64,000 nucleotides of DNA from Zhongshania sp. (GTDB taxonomy: Bacteria; Pseudomonadota; Gammaproteobacteria; Pseudomonadales; Spongiibacteraceae). The stretch covers positions 372,001-436,000 of the forward strand of contig NZ_JARGNU010000001.1 in the NCBI RefSeq assembly GCF_029212375.1. The letters run 5' to 3'. Positions 36,038 to 44,334 of the stretch are shown here, piece after piece. The translations under genes were made by a program, and so were the position numbers. The notes beneath the pieces were generated by a model. It made no database searches. It saw only the letters and a list, made by a program, of their open reading frames with translations, and was not told the origin of the DNA. Within the stretch, counting starts at the first letter, position 1. The number at the start of each line of letters is the position of its first letter.

Positions 36038-36847
36038 ATGGACTTAAAACTCGTCAGCTTGGATGGCAATGAAGCCTACGCTATTGCGACCGATACGGTT
36101 GTTATTGGCCGCGACAGCGATAGTGATATTACTATCACTAAGGATTTGTTGTCGCGCCGCCATGCCAAGTTAAGTTACATCGATGGTAGCTGGGTACTCG
36201 AAGATCTCGGTTCTACCAACGGTACGTGCATTAATAACCGTTTATTGAAAAGACCCACAGAAGTAAAAAGTGGCGATGTCATTAAATTTGGCGAAGCGGC
36301 GTATTACTTAAAAAGTGAAGCAGAAGCGGAGCGCACCATTGTTGCGGCGCGCTTGCCACAGAAAGATTCTTATAGCGGTGGCTCGGTGGTGATAGATGAC
36401 GAGCCCGATAGCGAATTAACCTCCTTTCAACAATCCTACCAATTGCCCTCTGGCTGGACCGATACCGCCATTCGCAACAGTAAATACCCAAAAGAGCTGG
36501 TTGATCAGCGTATCCATCGGGCTATTGGCACTAAACAAATAAAGCCCGAAGTGGCCTTGGTGTTTTTCTTTGCCGACGGACGGAGTTTAGTGTTTGGTGT
36601 TTCCGCTAAAAATAGTGATACCTTTTGGACGATTGGCCGGCAAGAGAACTTAAAAATTCGTATTGATGATCCTAGCATCTCAATGCTTCACGCCAAATTA
36701 ATACATAAAAATGGCAATTGGTGGATTGAGGATGTTGGCGCTACCAATGGCATTCGAATAGACGGCGAAGCCTGTCAAAAGGCTGTTCTCCAAGATAGTC
36801 AATTGCTCAGTTTAGGGCGTATTGAAATGGTGTTTCGCAAATTATAA
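36038..36847 (+). CDS. Protein with two FHA (phospho-threonine-binding) domains
   Basis: A 269-residue protein. First FHA, about residues 1-95: GRDSDSDITI, SRRHAKL and GSTNGT carry the pThr-binding residues R25, S39/R40, H42 and N61. Second FHA, about 180-269: TIGRQENLKI, SISMLHAKL, GATNGI; it keeps G-R and T-N-G but lacks the R of SRRH, so it may bind weakly. The linker is acidic/polar, with a helical RIHRAIGTKQIKPEV stretch. No membrane span or signal peptide. It opens a run of five co-directional genes that ends with a Ser/Thr kinase, the obvious source of phospho-threonine. Confidence 0.9.
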   Translation: MDLKLVSLDGNEAYAIATDTVVIGRDSDSDITITKDLLSRRHAKLSYIDGSWVLEDLGSTNGTCINNRLLKRPTEVKSGDVIKFGEAAYYLKSEAEAERTIVAARLPQKDSYSGGSVVIDDEPDSELTSFQQSYQLPSGWTDTAIRNSKYPKELVDQRIHRAIGTKQIKPEVALVFFFADGRSLVFGVSAKNSDTFWTIGRQENLKIRIDDPSISMLHAKLIHKNGNWWIEDVGATNGIRIDGEACQKAVLQDSQLLSLGRIEMVFRKL

Positions 36848-36908
36848 AAAATCAATTTTTCGTCGTAGCGATGGGTTAAGCGACATCGGACTCATCATCA
36901 GGGACTAG

Positions 36909-38576
36909 ATGAACGAGGCATTAGAGATGAATAGGTATATTGGCTGCAATCAGGCAGCAATGAATGCGGCCGCAGCGATTATAGCGTTTGTACTGCTAGC
37001 ATCTTGCGCCAACACCAGTGACTCCAAACTTAGTAGTGGCGCGCCAGCGAGTAGCGAAGAAATTATTGCGGGCTTGCAAATTGTCGATTGCCTTTTACCT
37101 GGGCAGCTGCGCAAACTCGGTAATATGACGTATTTGTCGCCGCGGCGACCAATCAAAACCACCGCAGCCGATTGTAATGTCCGCGGCGGCGAGTACGTCG
37201 CCTATGACCGTGCCGACTATAAAACAGCCTTAAAAATATGGTTGCCAACGGCGGAGCAGGGCGATGCCGAGGCGCAATTAGCGGTGGGTGAAATTTTTGA
37301 AAAAGGTTTGGGTGCTGAACCGAATTACGAGGCGGCAGTATTGTGGTACCAAAAGGCCGCAGCGCAGGGCAATAAAAGCGCCCAATTTAATTTAGGCACA
37401 ATGTATGAGCAGGGCTTGGGGGTAGCACAAAACAAATTACAGGCACTCAATTTATACCGCGAAGCGTGGGGTATGCCTGCCGATAGCGTAATTTTTCAAG
37501 ACGCGGCGCGCAGTGAACAACAAGCCTTACGCAAGGCGCTTGAAGCCCAGCTAAGCGCTAAAAATGATCAGCTCGCTTTAATGGAGCGCCAGCTCGCCAG
37601 CCTTAAAAAGAAAACAGCCAGTAAACAACCCTCAGACAGTGCGCCTGTGACGGAGTTGGCGACCCTAACGCAGATAGTGGCGTCCTTGCAAAATGATCGC
37701 GCTAGCGTTGAAAAACAGTTGTCTACAATTCCTCGGCTGCGAACGCCGGCGGCGAGTCTCAACGCCACTCCGGCACAAGCTGCGACTGCAGCGGAAATCA
37801 AAGTTGCAGATATGGACTTTGGGCGCTATTACGCCTTGATTATTGGCAATCGTAATTACACGCAGTTAGAACACTTAGAAACGCCCCTGAATGACGCCCG
37901 TGAAGTTGGCGAAATTTTAGAAAAACAATATGGATTTCAAGTGCAGCTGCTGCTCGATAGCGACCGTCTTACGGTGATGAAGGCGATTAACGAGTTGCAT
38001 AGCGTGCTCGGCGAAAACGACAACCTCTTGATCTACTACGCTGGTCACGGCTCGATGATTAATGTCGGGGAACGTGATACTGGCTATTGGTTACCGATTA
38101 ACGCTGACCCACCGCCAAATGATGCGTCGTGGGTTTCAAATGATTTTGTCAGCAATCATTTGGGTCGAATTCAAGCTAAACGGGTTTTGGTCATTGCCGA
38201 TTCCTGTTATGGCGGATTGCTGTCTTCCGCACCTGGGCATTTATTTTTTGGCCAAACTACTGGGGCGGGAAGTAGCGATTACATCAAGTATAAGCTGCCT
38301 CGGCGCTCCCGCTTGTTGTTGTCTTCTGGCGGAGATAAGCCCGTTATCGATGAAGGTGGTAGGGGGCATTCGGTATTTGCCCAAGAGTTGATTGACACTC
38401 TGCGCAGTAACGTCGGTGTGCTTTCGGCGCCGGATCTTTACGCCAGTATTCGCGGGCCGGTGAAAGCCCGCGCAGCAGTAAATCAGTTTGTTCAAGAACC
38501 TGTTTACAAAAGTATAAAGGGCGCAGGTCACGAAGTCGGGGATTTCTTTTTTGTACCGAAAGCCCTTAGCCAATAG
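36909..38576 (+). CDS. Caspase-family (peptidase C14) protein with lipobox and Sel1-like repeats
   Basis: A 555-residue protein. N-terminal lipoprotein-like signal (AAAAIIAFVLLASC, Cys33), Sel1/TPR-like repeats at about 103-188 (AEQGDAEAQLAVGEIFEKGLG; AAQGNKSAQFNLGTMYEQGLG), a coiled-coil region of about 195-275, and a caspase p20-like domain from about 303, with catalytic pair H380 (YYAGHG) and C433 (IADSCYGG). Metacaspase-like cysteine peptidases usually cut after Arg/Lys; specificity here is unknown. If the lipobox is used, the protease sits on the periplasmic side. M1 or M7 could be the start. Second gene of the FHA-to-kinase cluster. Confidence 0.88.
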   Translation: MNEALEMNRYIGCNQAAMNAAAAIIAFVLLASCANTSDSKLSSGAPASSEEIIAGLQIVDCLLPGQLRKLGNMTYLSPRRPIKTTAADCNVRGGEYVAYDRADYKTALKIWLPTAEQGDAEAQLAVGEIFEKGLGAEPNYEAAVLWYQKAAAQGNKSAQFNLGTMYEQGLGVAQNKLQALNLYREAWGMPADSVIFQDAARSEQQALRKALEAQLSAKNDQLALMERQLASLKKKTASKQPSDSAPVTELATLTQIVASLQNDRASVEKQLSTIPRLRTPAASLNATPAQAATAAEIKVADMDFGRYYALIIGNRNYTQLEHLETPLNDAREVGEILEKQYGFQVQLLLDSDRLTVMKAINELHSVLGENDNLLIYYAGHGSMINVGERDTGYWLPINADPPPNDASWVSNDFVSNHLGRIQAKRVLVIADSCYGGLLSSAPGHLFFGQTTGAGSSDYIKYKLPRRSRLLLSSGGDKPVIDEGGRGHSVFAQELIDTLRSNVGVLSAPDLYASIRGPVKARAAVNQFVQEPVYKSIKGAGHEVGDFFFVPKALSQ

Positions 38577-38652
38577 GGCGAGAAATAAACGCGAGCAAGG
38601 CATTATTTAATAGATGTGCGCCATAGATTGCACAATAAGAGGATAACGGGTT

Positions 38653-39918
38653 GTGGCCAAAATACATTTAAAAACAGTGGTGTTGTCTGGGCTTATAAGC
38701 GCGGCTGCTATTGCGTTGCCACTGCAGGCAGCTGAAATCTGTAAAGGTCGTCAAGAATCGAATGGCGGTCAGGAAGGTCCCCCAGACCAGCCTACCGGTG
38801 GGGTTGGTACTGGCGGTGAGTATGTTAGTTTTGCCGCGCCTTCGTTTACCCGCGCAAGTGAATCGGCGGAACCGAGTAACAGTGTTTCGACTGATTCCTG
38901 CGGCGCAGTGGTGACCGAAAGCGGTGGTGGGCTAGCGCAAGACACCGCGATGAATCTAGGCAGTAAATTTAATGCCCTTCGAGTCATTTCAAGAGGCATT
39001 GGCAGTGACAAAAATAGCGAAAGCAGCACGTTGGGTGGCGCGGCGGGCGCGGGTGATAATGCGCTGCTCGATGGCAGTCGTTTCTCGGTATTTAGTTTTG
39101 CAGATCATGTTGAGCGCGAGCGCAAGGCCACCGCGAGCAGCGGTGGGTATGAACAGAAGAACAACGCATTGACCCTTGGTTTTGATTACCGCATAGACGA
39201 TAGCAGCTTTGCTGGTATGTCGATTAGTCGAAGCGACGGCGACAGCGATCTCGATAGCCAGCTCGGTGGCAGCGAGGTATCCCTCACAATGCTCGGCTTT
39301 CACGGCGTTCACTACTGGCCAGAACATTATGTCTCGGTATTAGTTGCCTACGGTGCAATGGACATTGATATCGCTCGTCGTAACGCTGGCGACAGCTTTG
39401 ACGCCGCCACCAACAGCAATTATTGGTACGGCGATCTGACACTGGGCACCGAATATCAGTATGGCGCGCTAAGGCTTAGCCCAACAATACGGGCATTGTT
39501 AATGACCGGCGAGATAGACGCCTACACCGAACGCTCTGCTTCAGGCGCTGGCACCGTGCGCAGTATTAACGCCCAAGATATCGATTCTAATTTGTTGAGC
39601 TTGGCCGTGCAGGCAGATTATTCGCTACTACAGTCGTGGGGTGTGCTGCTGCCTTCTATGCGGGCTGAGTTTATTTTTGATCAAGGCGACGCATATAAAA
39701 CCAATGGTCAAACCTTGAATGACAGTGATAAAACCGTAATTGGTAGTATTTCAGATCTCTCTGACGAGCCCGACTCCAGCACACTGGCGGTGTCGTTGGG
39801 ACTGTCTGGGCAATTCAAGCGGGGCTTTGCAGCCTATGCCGTATATGAGCGTTTATTTCTGCACGATTATCTGAATAAGTACACCGCGACCTTGGGTGTT
39901 CGCTATGAGCTGCCATAA
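38653..39918 (+). CDS. Outer-membrane protein with C-terminal autotransporter-type beta-barrel
   Basis: A 421-residue protein. Signal peptide (LSGLISAAAIALPLQAAE), a Gly/Ser-rich region of about 30-130, then a barrel domain with alternating aromatic/polar strands from about 135 to the end (LGFDYRIDDSSFAGMSISRSDGDS; YWYGDLTLGTEYQY; AAYAVYERLF; ATLGVRYELP), matching the autotransporter beta-domain pattern. The passenger is very short, so this may be a plain barrel rather than a secretor. The last residue is Pro, not the usual aromatic; the preceding Y-E-L still suits a final strand. Start GTG 38653. In the FHA-kinase cluster. Confidence 0.82.
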   Translation: MAKIHLKTVVLSGLISAAAIALPLQAAEICKGRQESNGGQEGPPDQPTGGVGTGGEYVSFAAPSFTRASESAEPSNSVSTDSCGAVVTESGGGLAQDTAMNLGSKFNALRVISRGIGSDKNSESSTLGGAAGAGDNALLDGSRFSVFSFADHVERERKATASSGGYEQKNNALTLGFDYRIDDSSFAGMSISRSDGDSDLDSQLGGSEVSLTMLGFHGVHYWPEHYVSVLVAYGAMDIDIARRNAGDSFDAATNSNYWYGDLTLGTEYQYGALRLSPTIRALLMTGEIDAYTERSASGAGTVRSINAQDIDSNLLSLAVQADYSLLQSWGVLLPSMRAEFIFDQGDAYKTNGQTLNDSDKTVIGSISDLSDEPDSSTLAVSLGLSGQFKRGFAAYAVYERLFLHDYLNKYTATLGVRYELP

Positions 39919-39959
39919 AAAGTCACTATTGCGATTGGTAGTTTATTGATGAGGACGCA

Positions 39960-40787
39960 ATGACTTTTCTAAATGGCGTTTTTCTCAGCTTGCGAATTTG
40001 CCTGCTGATTTTTATGTTTAGTGCCTGTAGTAGCCCCACTCAGCGTATCGATGCCACCGCTCAGAAGTATGGTATGGAAAAGCAGGTGTTAATGGGGCTT
40101 GGTTTTAAGCACGTTGTGTATTCTCGTCCGCCGTCAAAGGCTGAGGTGCTACATATTTATCTCGATGGCGATGGCAGCCCTTGGTTGCGTGGTCGCTATA
40201 TTGCGAGCGACCCCACCCCCACGCAGTCGCTGGGACTCAGCCTAGCGAGTTTAGATACGCAGGCCGACGCGGTTTACCTTGGTCGCCCCTGCTATTTAGG
40301 TTTGGTTAATGAACCAGGTTGTAACGAATCAATGTGGACTTCGGCCCGCTATAGTGAAGCGCTGGTGCGTAGCATGGCCAAGGCTGCCGACTCGTTGATT
40401 GCCGCACGCGGCGCTAAACAGGTTAGGTTGATTGGTTATAGCGGTGGCGGTAGCTTAGCGATGCTCATGTTGAGGTATATGGAAAAGGTCGATGCAGTAA
40501 TCACGATTGCCGCAAATTTGGATACAAGGGCATGGACCAGCTACCATAATTACTTGGCGCTAACAGATTCGCTCAATCCCATGGACAACCTTTTTCCAAC
40601 GGGCATTCGGTATTGGCATTTTGCTGGGAGTGACGATGACAATGTGCCCCCACAACATCTTAGCGCATTTGTTGCTAAACACGGCGGCGAATCGCAGGTG
40701 ATACGTGGCTTTGATCATTACTGTTGTTGGAGCGAGCGCTGGCCAAGTTTGCTGAGTACCGCCTTGGGCCACGGCAGCGGAGGTTAA
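39960..40787 (+). CDS. Lipoprotein-like alpha/beta hydrolase
   Basis: A 275-residue protein with a lipobox (LLIFMFSAC) and an alpha/beta-hydrolase fold: YLDGDGSP at the oxyanion region, nucleophile elbow GYSGGG, probable acid in FAGSDDD and His in GFDHYCCW. YLGRPCYLG and CNESMWTSARYSE form the cap side. The substrate is unknown; ester, thioester or lipid hydrolysis are possible. The Ser-His-Asp set appears intact, so an active enzyme is expected, anchored in the envelope. Only nine bases separate it from the kinase gene, which argues for co-expression. Confidence 0.85.
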   Translation: MTFLNGVFLSLRICLLIFMFSACSSPTQRIDATAQKYGMEKQVLMGLGFKHVVYSRPPSKAEVLHIYLDGDGSPWLRGRYIASDPTPTQSLGLSLASLDTQADAVYLGRPCYLGLVNEPGCNESMWTSARYSEALVRSMAKAADSLIAARGAKQVRLIGYSGGGSLAMLMLRYMEKVDAVITIAANLDTRAWTSYHNYLALTDSLNPMDNLFPTGIRYWHFAGSDDDNVPPQHLSAFVAKHGGESQVIRGFDHYCCWSERWPSLLSTALGHGSGG

Positions 40788-40796
40788 AACGCGGGT

Positions 40797-42326
40797 ATGG
40801 CGGATAATGACAAAACTCAAATCAGCAAGCTGACGCCAAGCGCCTCGCAAGATGAGGTCACGGAGTTTGAGTTTGAGTTTGAGTTTGATACAGATCAGAC
40901 CGGTCTGGCGCCTACCGATGGCGAAAAAACCAAGCTTAATCACCAAGACATTGGCAGTGATGCTTTAACCGTTGTTGTGGGCGACGCCACCCAGCTAACG
41001 TCGAGGGCAGATGCCACGGTACTGACGAGTCACGCCGGTGATGATACAGATTTTTTTGTAGACGATAGTGGGCCGGTCAACACGGCTACCAGCCCCAGCT
41101 TCGATGTTGGCAGTGTGCTTAAAGATCGATTTCGGCTGGAAAAAAAGCTCGGTGAAGGGGGCATGGGCGCCGTTTTCCTCGCGGTGGATCAACGTAAATT
41201 AGAGGCCAAACACCCTGACCCCTATGTGGCGATAAAGCTGATTACCGGCGATTTTTTGCAGGATCCGCTGGCCTATATTTCGCTGCAGCGAGAAACCGAT
41301 AAGTCTCAAAAACTTGCCCATCCAAATATTATTACCGTATACGATTTCGACCGCGACGGTGATGTGTTTTTTATGACTATGGAGGCCTTAAAGGGCCGCA
41401 CCTTAGATCAAATTATTAGTGATCGGGAGCATTGCCAACGCCACGCGCGGGCTTATATTGAGGCGCTTGCCCAAGGAATTGCCTACGCGCACAAGCGCAA
41501 TATTGTGCACTCAGACCTTAAACCCGCCAATATTTTTGTGACCGATGAGGGCGTGCTAAAAATCCTCGATTTTGGCATTGCGCGAGCGCTTTACGGCACT
41601 GGTGATGATCTTGGCGAGGTGGTGGGGCTCACCCCAGGCTACGCCAGTTGCGAAATGTTTGAGGCGGCGCCGCCTCATACCTCCGATGACGTTTACGCGC
41701 TGGGGATTATTGCCTATCAGCTTTACACCGGAGAGCATCCCTTCGCAAAAGCGAAAGCGCCAACCGCGCGAGACAAGGGCCTGCGGCCCAAGCGAATTGC
41801 CGGTATTGCGGCTTACCAGTGGCGGGCTATTGTTGCTGCGCTGGCATTTAAGCGAGATGAGCGCTGTGCGGATGCCGGTCAGTTTTATCGGCAATTTACC
41901 GGTGCAGGACGCAGTATTCGCCAGCTGAGTGCGGTCGTGGTGTTAATGCTTGTTGGTTTTGGTGGCTACATTGCATTTTACGAGCCCGCGCAGGGGCCGG
42001 ATATTCCCTTTGCGGAACTGCCTGTCGCTGTGCAGCAGCAATTTGATAACAATATGAGTGAAGCAGAACTGGCCTTAAAATTTAAAGACATTAACGGCGG
42101 GTTATTCTACCTCGATAAGGCGTATGCACTGCATCCCCGTAATGAACGCGTAATGGCGAAGCTAGATGATTTGGTGCTGAAATTGCGTGCCGGTATTACG
42201 GCTGCGCCACTTGAGCCAGCGCAGCAGATACAACAACTGGACGAATTATTGAAATACGATTCGCTGGCTCAAAACCCAGAATTACTCGCGCTAAAGAAAA
42301 GCCTTAGCGGGCAGGCTGTGCCTTAG
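40797..42326 (+). CDS. Membrane-anchored Hanks-type Ser/Thr protein kinase
   Basis: A 509-residue protein. Residues 1-105 are a disordered, acidic, Thr-rich region with several T-x-x-[hydrophobic] sites (DKTQIS, DATQLT, ATVLT) of the kind FHA domains bind once phosphorylated, plus an EFEFEFEF tract. The kinase domain (about 112-370) has the P-loop GEGGMG (119-124), K147, HSDLKPAN (catalytic D240), DFG (258-260) and [13 protein letters not shown]. One membrane span at about 376-395 is followed by a 110-residue helical, TPR-like periplasmic domain. It should phosphorylate itself and cytoplasmic partners, the double-FHA protein being the best candidate. Last gene of the cluster; its stop overlaps convergent cysK by four bases. 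Confidence 0.92.
   Translation: MADNDKTQISKLTPSASQDEVTEFEFEFEFDTDQTGLAPTDGEKTKLNHQDIGSDALTVVVGDATQLTSRADATVLTSHAGDDTDFFVDDSGPVNTATSPSFDVGSVLKDRFRLEKKLGEGGMGAVFLAVDQRKLEAKHPDPYVAIKLITGDFLQDPLAYISLQRETDKSQKLAHPNIITVYDFDRDGDVFFMTMEALKGRTLDQIISDREHCQRHARAYIEALAQGIAYAHKRNIVHSDLKPANIFVTDEGVLKILDFGIARALYGTGDDLGEVVGLTPGYASCEMFEAAPPHTSDDVYALGIIAYQLYTGEHPFAKAKAPTARDKGLRPKRIAGIAAYQWRAIVAALAFKRDERCADAGQFYRQFTGAGRSIRQLSAVVVLMLVGFGGYIAFYEPAQGPDIPFAELPVAVQQQFDNNMSEAELALKFKDINGGLFYLDKAYALHPRNERVMAKLDDLVLKLRAGITAAPLEPAQQIQQLDELLKYDSLAQNPELLALKKSLSGQAVP
40863..40886 (+). repeat. Four tandem GAGTTT hexamers within the kinase gene
   Basis: Four exact copies of GAGTTT encode an alternating Glu-Phe tract. Because the unit is six bases, copy-number change alters length but not frame. 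Confidence 0.9.
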
Positions 42327-43285
42327 CCCTCGATTTCGGTGAATGCACCGGCAAATAAGGCCGAGCTTAGATAGCGTTCAGCCGAGTCAGGCAAAATTGC
42401 AACAATGGTTTTGCCGGCGTTTTCTGGGCGGCTCGCCACCCGTTGCGCCACCGCCATGGCGGCGCCGCTGGAAATGCCGGCCAATATACCTTCTTCCTTC
42501 ATCAAACGATGGGCCCACTGCATGGCCTCGTCATCGTCGATGGTTTCTACGGCGTCAACCATCGTTAAATCGAGATTGTCGGGCAGAAAGCCCGCGCCTA
42601 TACCCTGTATTTTGTGTGGTGCATGCTGCACTTCATCGCCGTTGAGCGCACTGCGAATTAGGTTGGTGGAGCTGGGCTCGACGGCAATAGTGGTGATCGC
42701 CTTGCCACACTGATTTTTAATATAGCGTGATATGCCAGATAGCGTGCCGCCGGTACCAACGCCCGCGACGAGAATATCAATTTCGCCCTTGGTGTCCTGC
42801 CAAATTTCCGGCCCGGTGGTGCGCTCGTGAATAGCGGGGTTGGCGGGATTGCTAAATTGCTGGGGCATAAAGTAGCGTTTCGGGTCGCTGGCCACGATGG
42901 CCTCTGCGGCGGCAATTGCGGCTTTCATGCCTTTGCTGCCATCACTGAGTACCAGTTTCGCGCCGAGGGCGAGCAGCACCTTGCGGCGCTCCATGCTCAT
43001 GGTGCTGGGCATGGTGAGGGTTATGGGGTAACCCCGTGCCGCGGCTACAAATGCCAGCGCAATGCCGGTATTGCCGCTGGTGGGTTCAACGATTTCCATA
43101 CCGGCTTTGAGGACGCCATCTTGTTCGGCTTGCCAGATCATATTGGCGCCAATTCGGCATTTCACACTATTAGCTGGGTTGCGGCTTTCCATTTTCACTA
43201 AAATATTGTGCTGGCTAATGCGTTTTACTTTAATTAACGGGGTGTTACCGATAGTGAGGCTTAAGTCGTCAAAGGGGGCGGGCAT
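42323..43285 (-). CDS. cysK: Cysteine synthase A (O-acetylserine sulfhydrylase)
   Basis: A 320-residue PLP enzyme making cysteine from O-acetylserine and sulfide. PLP lysine K42 in [13 protein letters not shown], substrate loop PTSGNTG (68-74), phosphate loop [25 protein letters not shown] and [11 protein letters not shown]. The [11 protein letters not shown] form and the I-G-A-G-F-x-P-x-N-L-D block are those of CysK rather than CysM. Cytoplasmic. Divergent from the MoxR gene by about 200 bp and convergent with the kinase gene. Confidence 0.96.
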   Translation of the reverse strand: MPAPFDDLSLTIGNTPLIKVKRISQHNILVKMESRNPANSVKCRIGANMIWQAEQDGVLKAGMEIVEPTSGNTGIALAFVAAARGYPITLTMPSTMSMERRKVLLALGAKLVLSDGSKGMKAAIAAAEAIVASDPKRYFMPQQFSNPANPAIHERTTGPEIWQDTKGEIDILVAGVGTGGTLSGISRYIKNQCGKAITTIAVEPSSTNLIRSALNGDEVQHAPHKIQGIGAGFLPDNLDLTMVDAVETIDDDEAMQWAHRLMKEEGILAGISSGAAMAVAQRVASRPENAGKTIVAILPDSAERYLSSALFAGAFTEIEG

Positions 43286-43482
43286 GGTAGTCTCCGTCTG
43301 TTTGAGGCATAGATTATTTGTGGCAGCGACCGCTGTAATACCAATTATGGCAGGCGATTGATTAATTATGCTGGCCAGATTTGTAATTGCCTTATAATGC
43401 CAGCTTGGTTAGTCTTCTGCGCAGTCATTTTAATCATCGCCTGACTAGTTTAGAACAGTGCGACAAGTTTTAGGGAATACCA

Positions 43483-44331
43483 ATGAAATTTACCGGCACC
43501 GATTCATACGTTTCAACCGACGACCTGAGCATGGCAGTTAATGCGGCAGTGACTTTACAGCGTCCGCTGCTCATTAAGGGCGAGCCAGGTACCGGTAAAA
43601 CCCTGCTGGCAGAGCAAGTCGCCGAGTCGATGGGCAAAACCCTGATCCAGTGGCATATCAAATCGACTACCAAGGCGCAGCAAGGCCTGTACGAATACGA
43701 TGCAGTTTCGCGTTTGCGCGATTCACAGCTGGGTAATGAAAAAGTAAAAGACATCAGTAATTATATCCGCCGCGGCAAACTCTGGGAGGCGTTTGCCGCC
43801 GACGAGCAAGTGGTGTTGCTGATCGACGAAATTGATAAGGCCGATATTGAATTTCCCAACGATTTACTCGTTGAACTCGATCGCATGGAGTTCTTTGTTT
43901 ACGAAACCGGCGAAACGGTTAAAGCCAAGCACCGGCCGATTATTATCATTACCAGTAATAATGAAAAGGAATTGCCCGACGCATTTTTACGTCGCTGCTT
44001 CTTCCACTTTATTACGTTCCCCAGCCGGGAAACCATGCAGAAGATTGTTGCGGTTCACTACCCAGATATCGCTAAAGAGTTAGTAGCCGAGGCCATGGAA
44101 GTGTTCTTCGAGATTCGTCAAATTCCTGGCCTTAAGAAAAAGCCTTCAACTTCGGAGTTAATCGACTGGCTGAAACTATTGCTGGCCGATGAAATTCCCG
44201 GTGAAATTCTTAAAAATCGCGATGCCAGTAAGGCCATTCCGCCGCTGTATGGCGCGCTGTTGAAAAATGAGCAAGATGTTCATTTGCTTGAGCGTCTGGC
44301 CTTTATGCATCGCCGCGATGGCCGCAATTAA
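43483..44331 (+). CDS. MoxR-type AAA+ ATPase
   Basis: A 282-residue ATPase. Walker A KGEPGTGKT, Walker B VVLLIDEIDKAD, sensor 1 in IIITSNNEKELPDAFLRRC, and the MoxR lid domain with PSTSELIDWL. MoxR ATPases act as chaperones that insert cofactors or assemble complexes together with a VWA-domain partner, which is encoded three bases downstream. Client unknown: no carbon-monoxide or methanol dehydrogenase genes are nearby. Confidence 0.94.
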   Translation: MKFTGTDSYVSTDDLSMAVNAAVTLQRPLLIKGEPGTGKTLLAEQVAESMGKTLIQWHIKSTTKAQQGLYEYDAVSRLRDSQLGNEKVKDISNYIRRGKLWEAFAADEQVVLLIDEIDKADIEFPNDLLVELDRMEFFVYETGETVKAKHRPIIIITSNNEKELPDAFLRRCFFHFITFPSRETMQKIVAVHYPDIAKELVAEAMEVFFEIRQIPGLKKKPSTSELIDWLKLLLADEIPGEILKNRDASKAIPPLYGALLKNEQDVHLLERLAFMHRRDGRN

Positions 44332-44334
44332 ATT

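Noticed and set aside
40863-40886. Phase variation by the GAGTTT repeat in the kinase gene
   Set aside because: The repeat unit is six bases, so gain or loss never shifts the frame; only tract length would vary.
36038-42326. Type VI secretion regulatory module (PpkA/Fha)
   Set aside because: No T6SS structural gene (tssB/C, hcp, vgrG, clpV) is present in the window.
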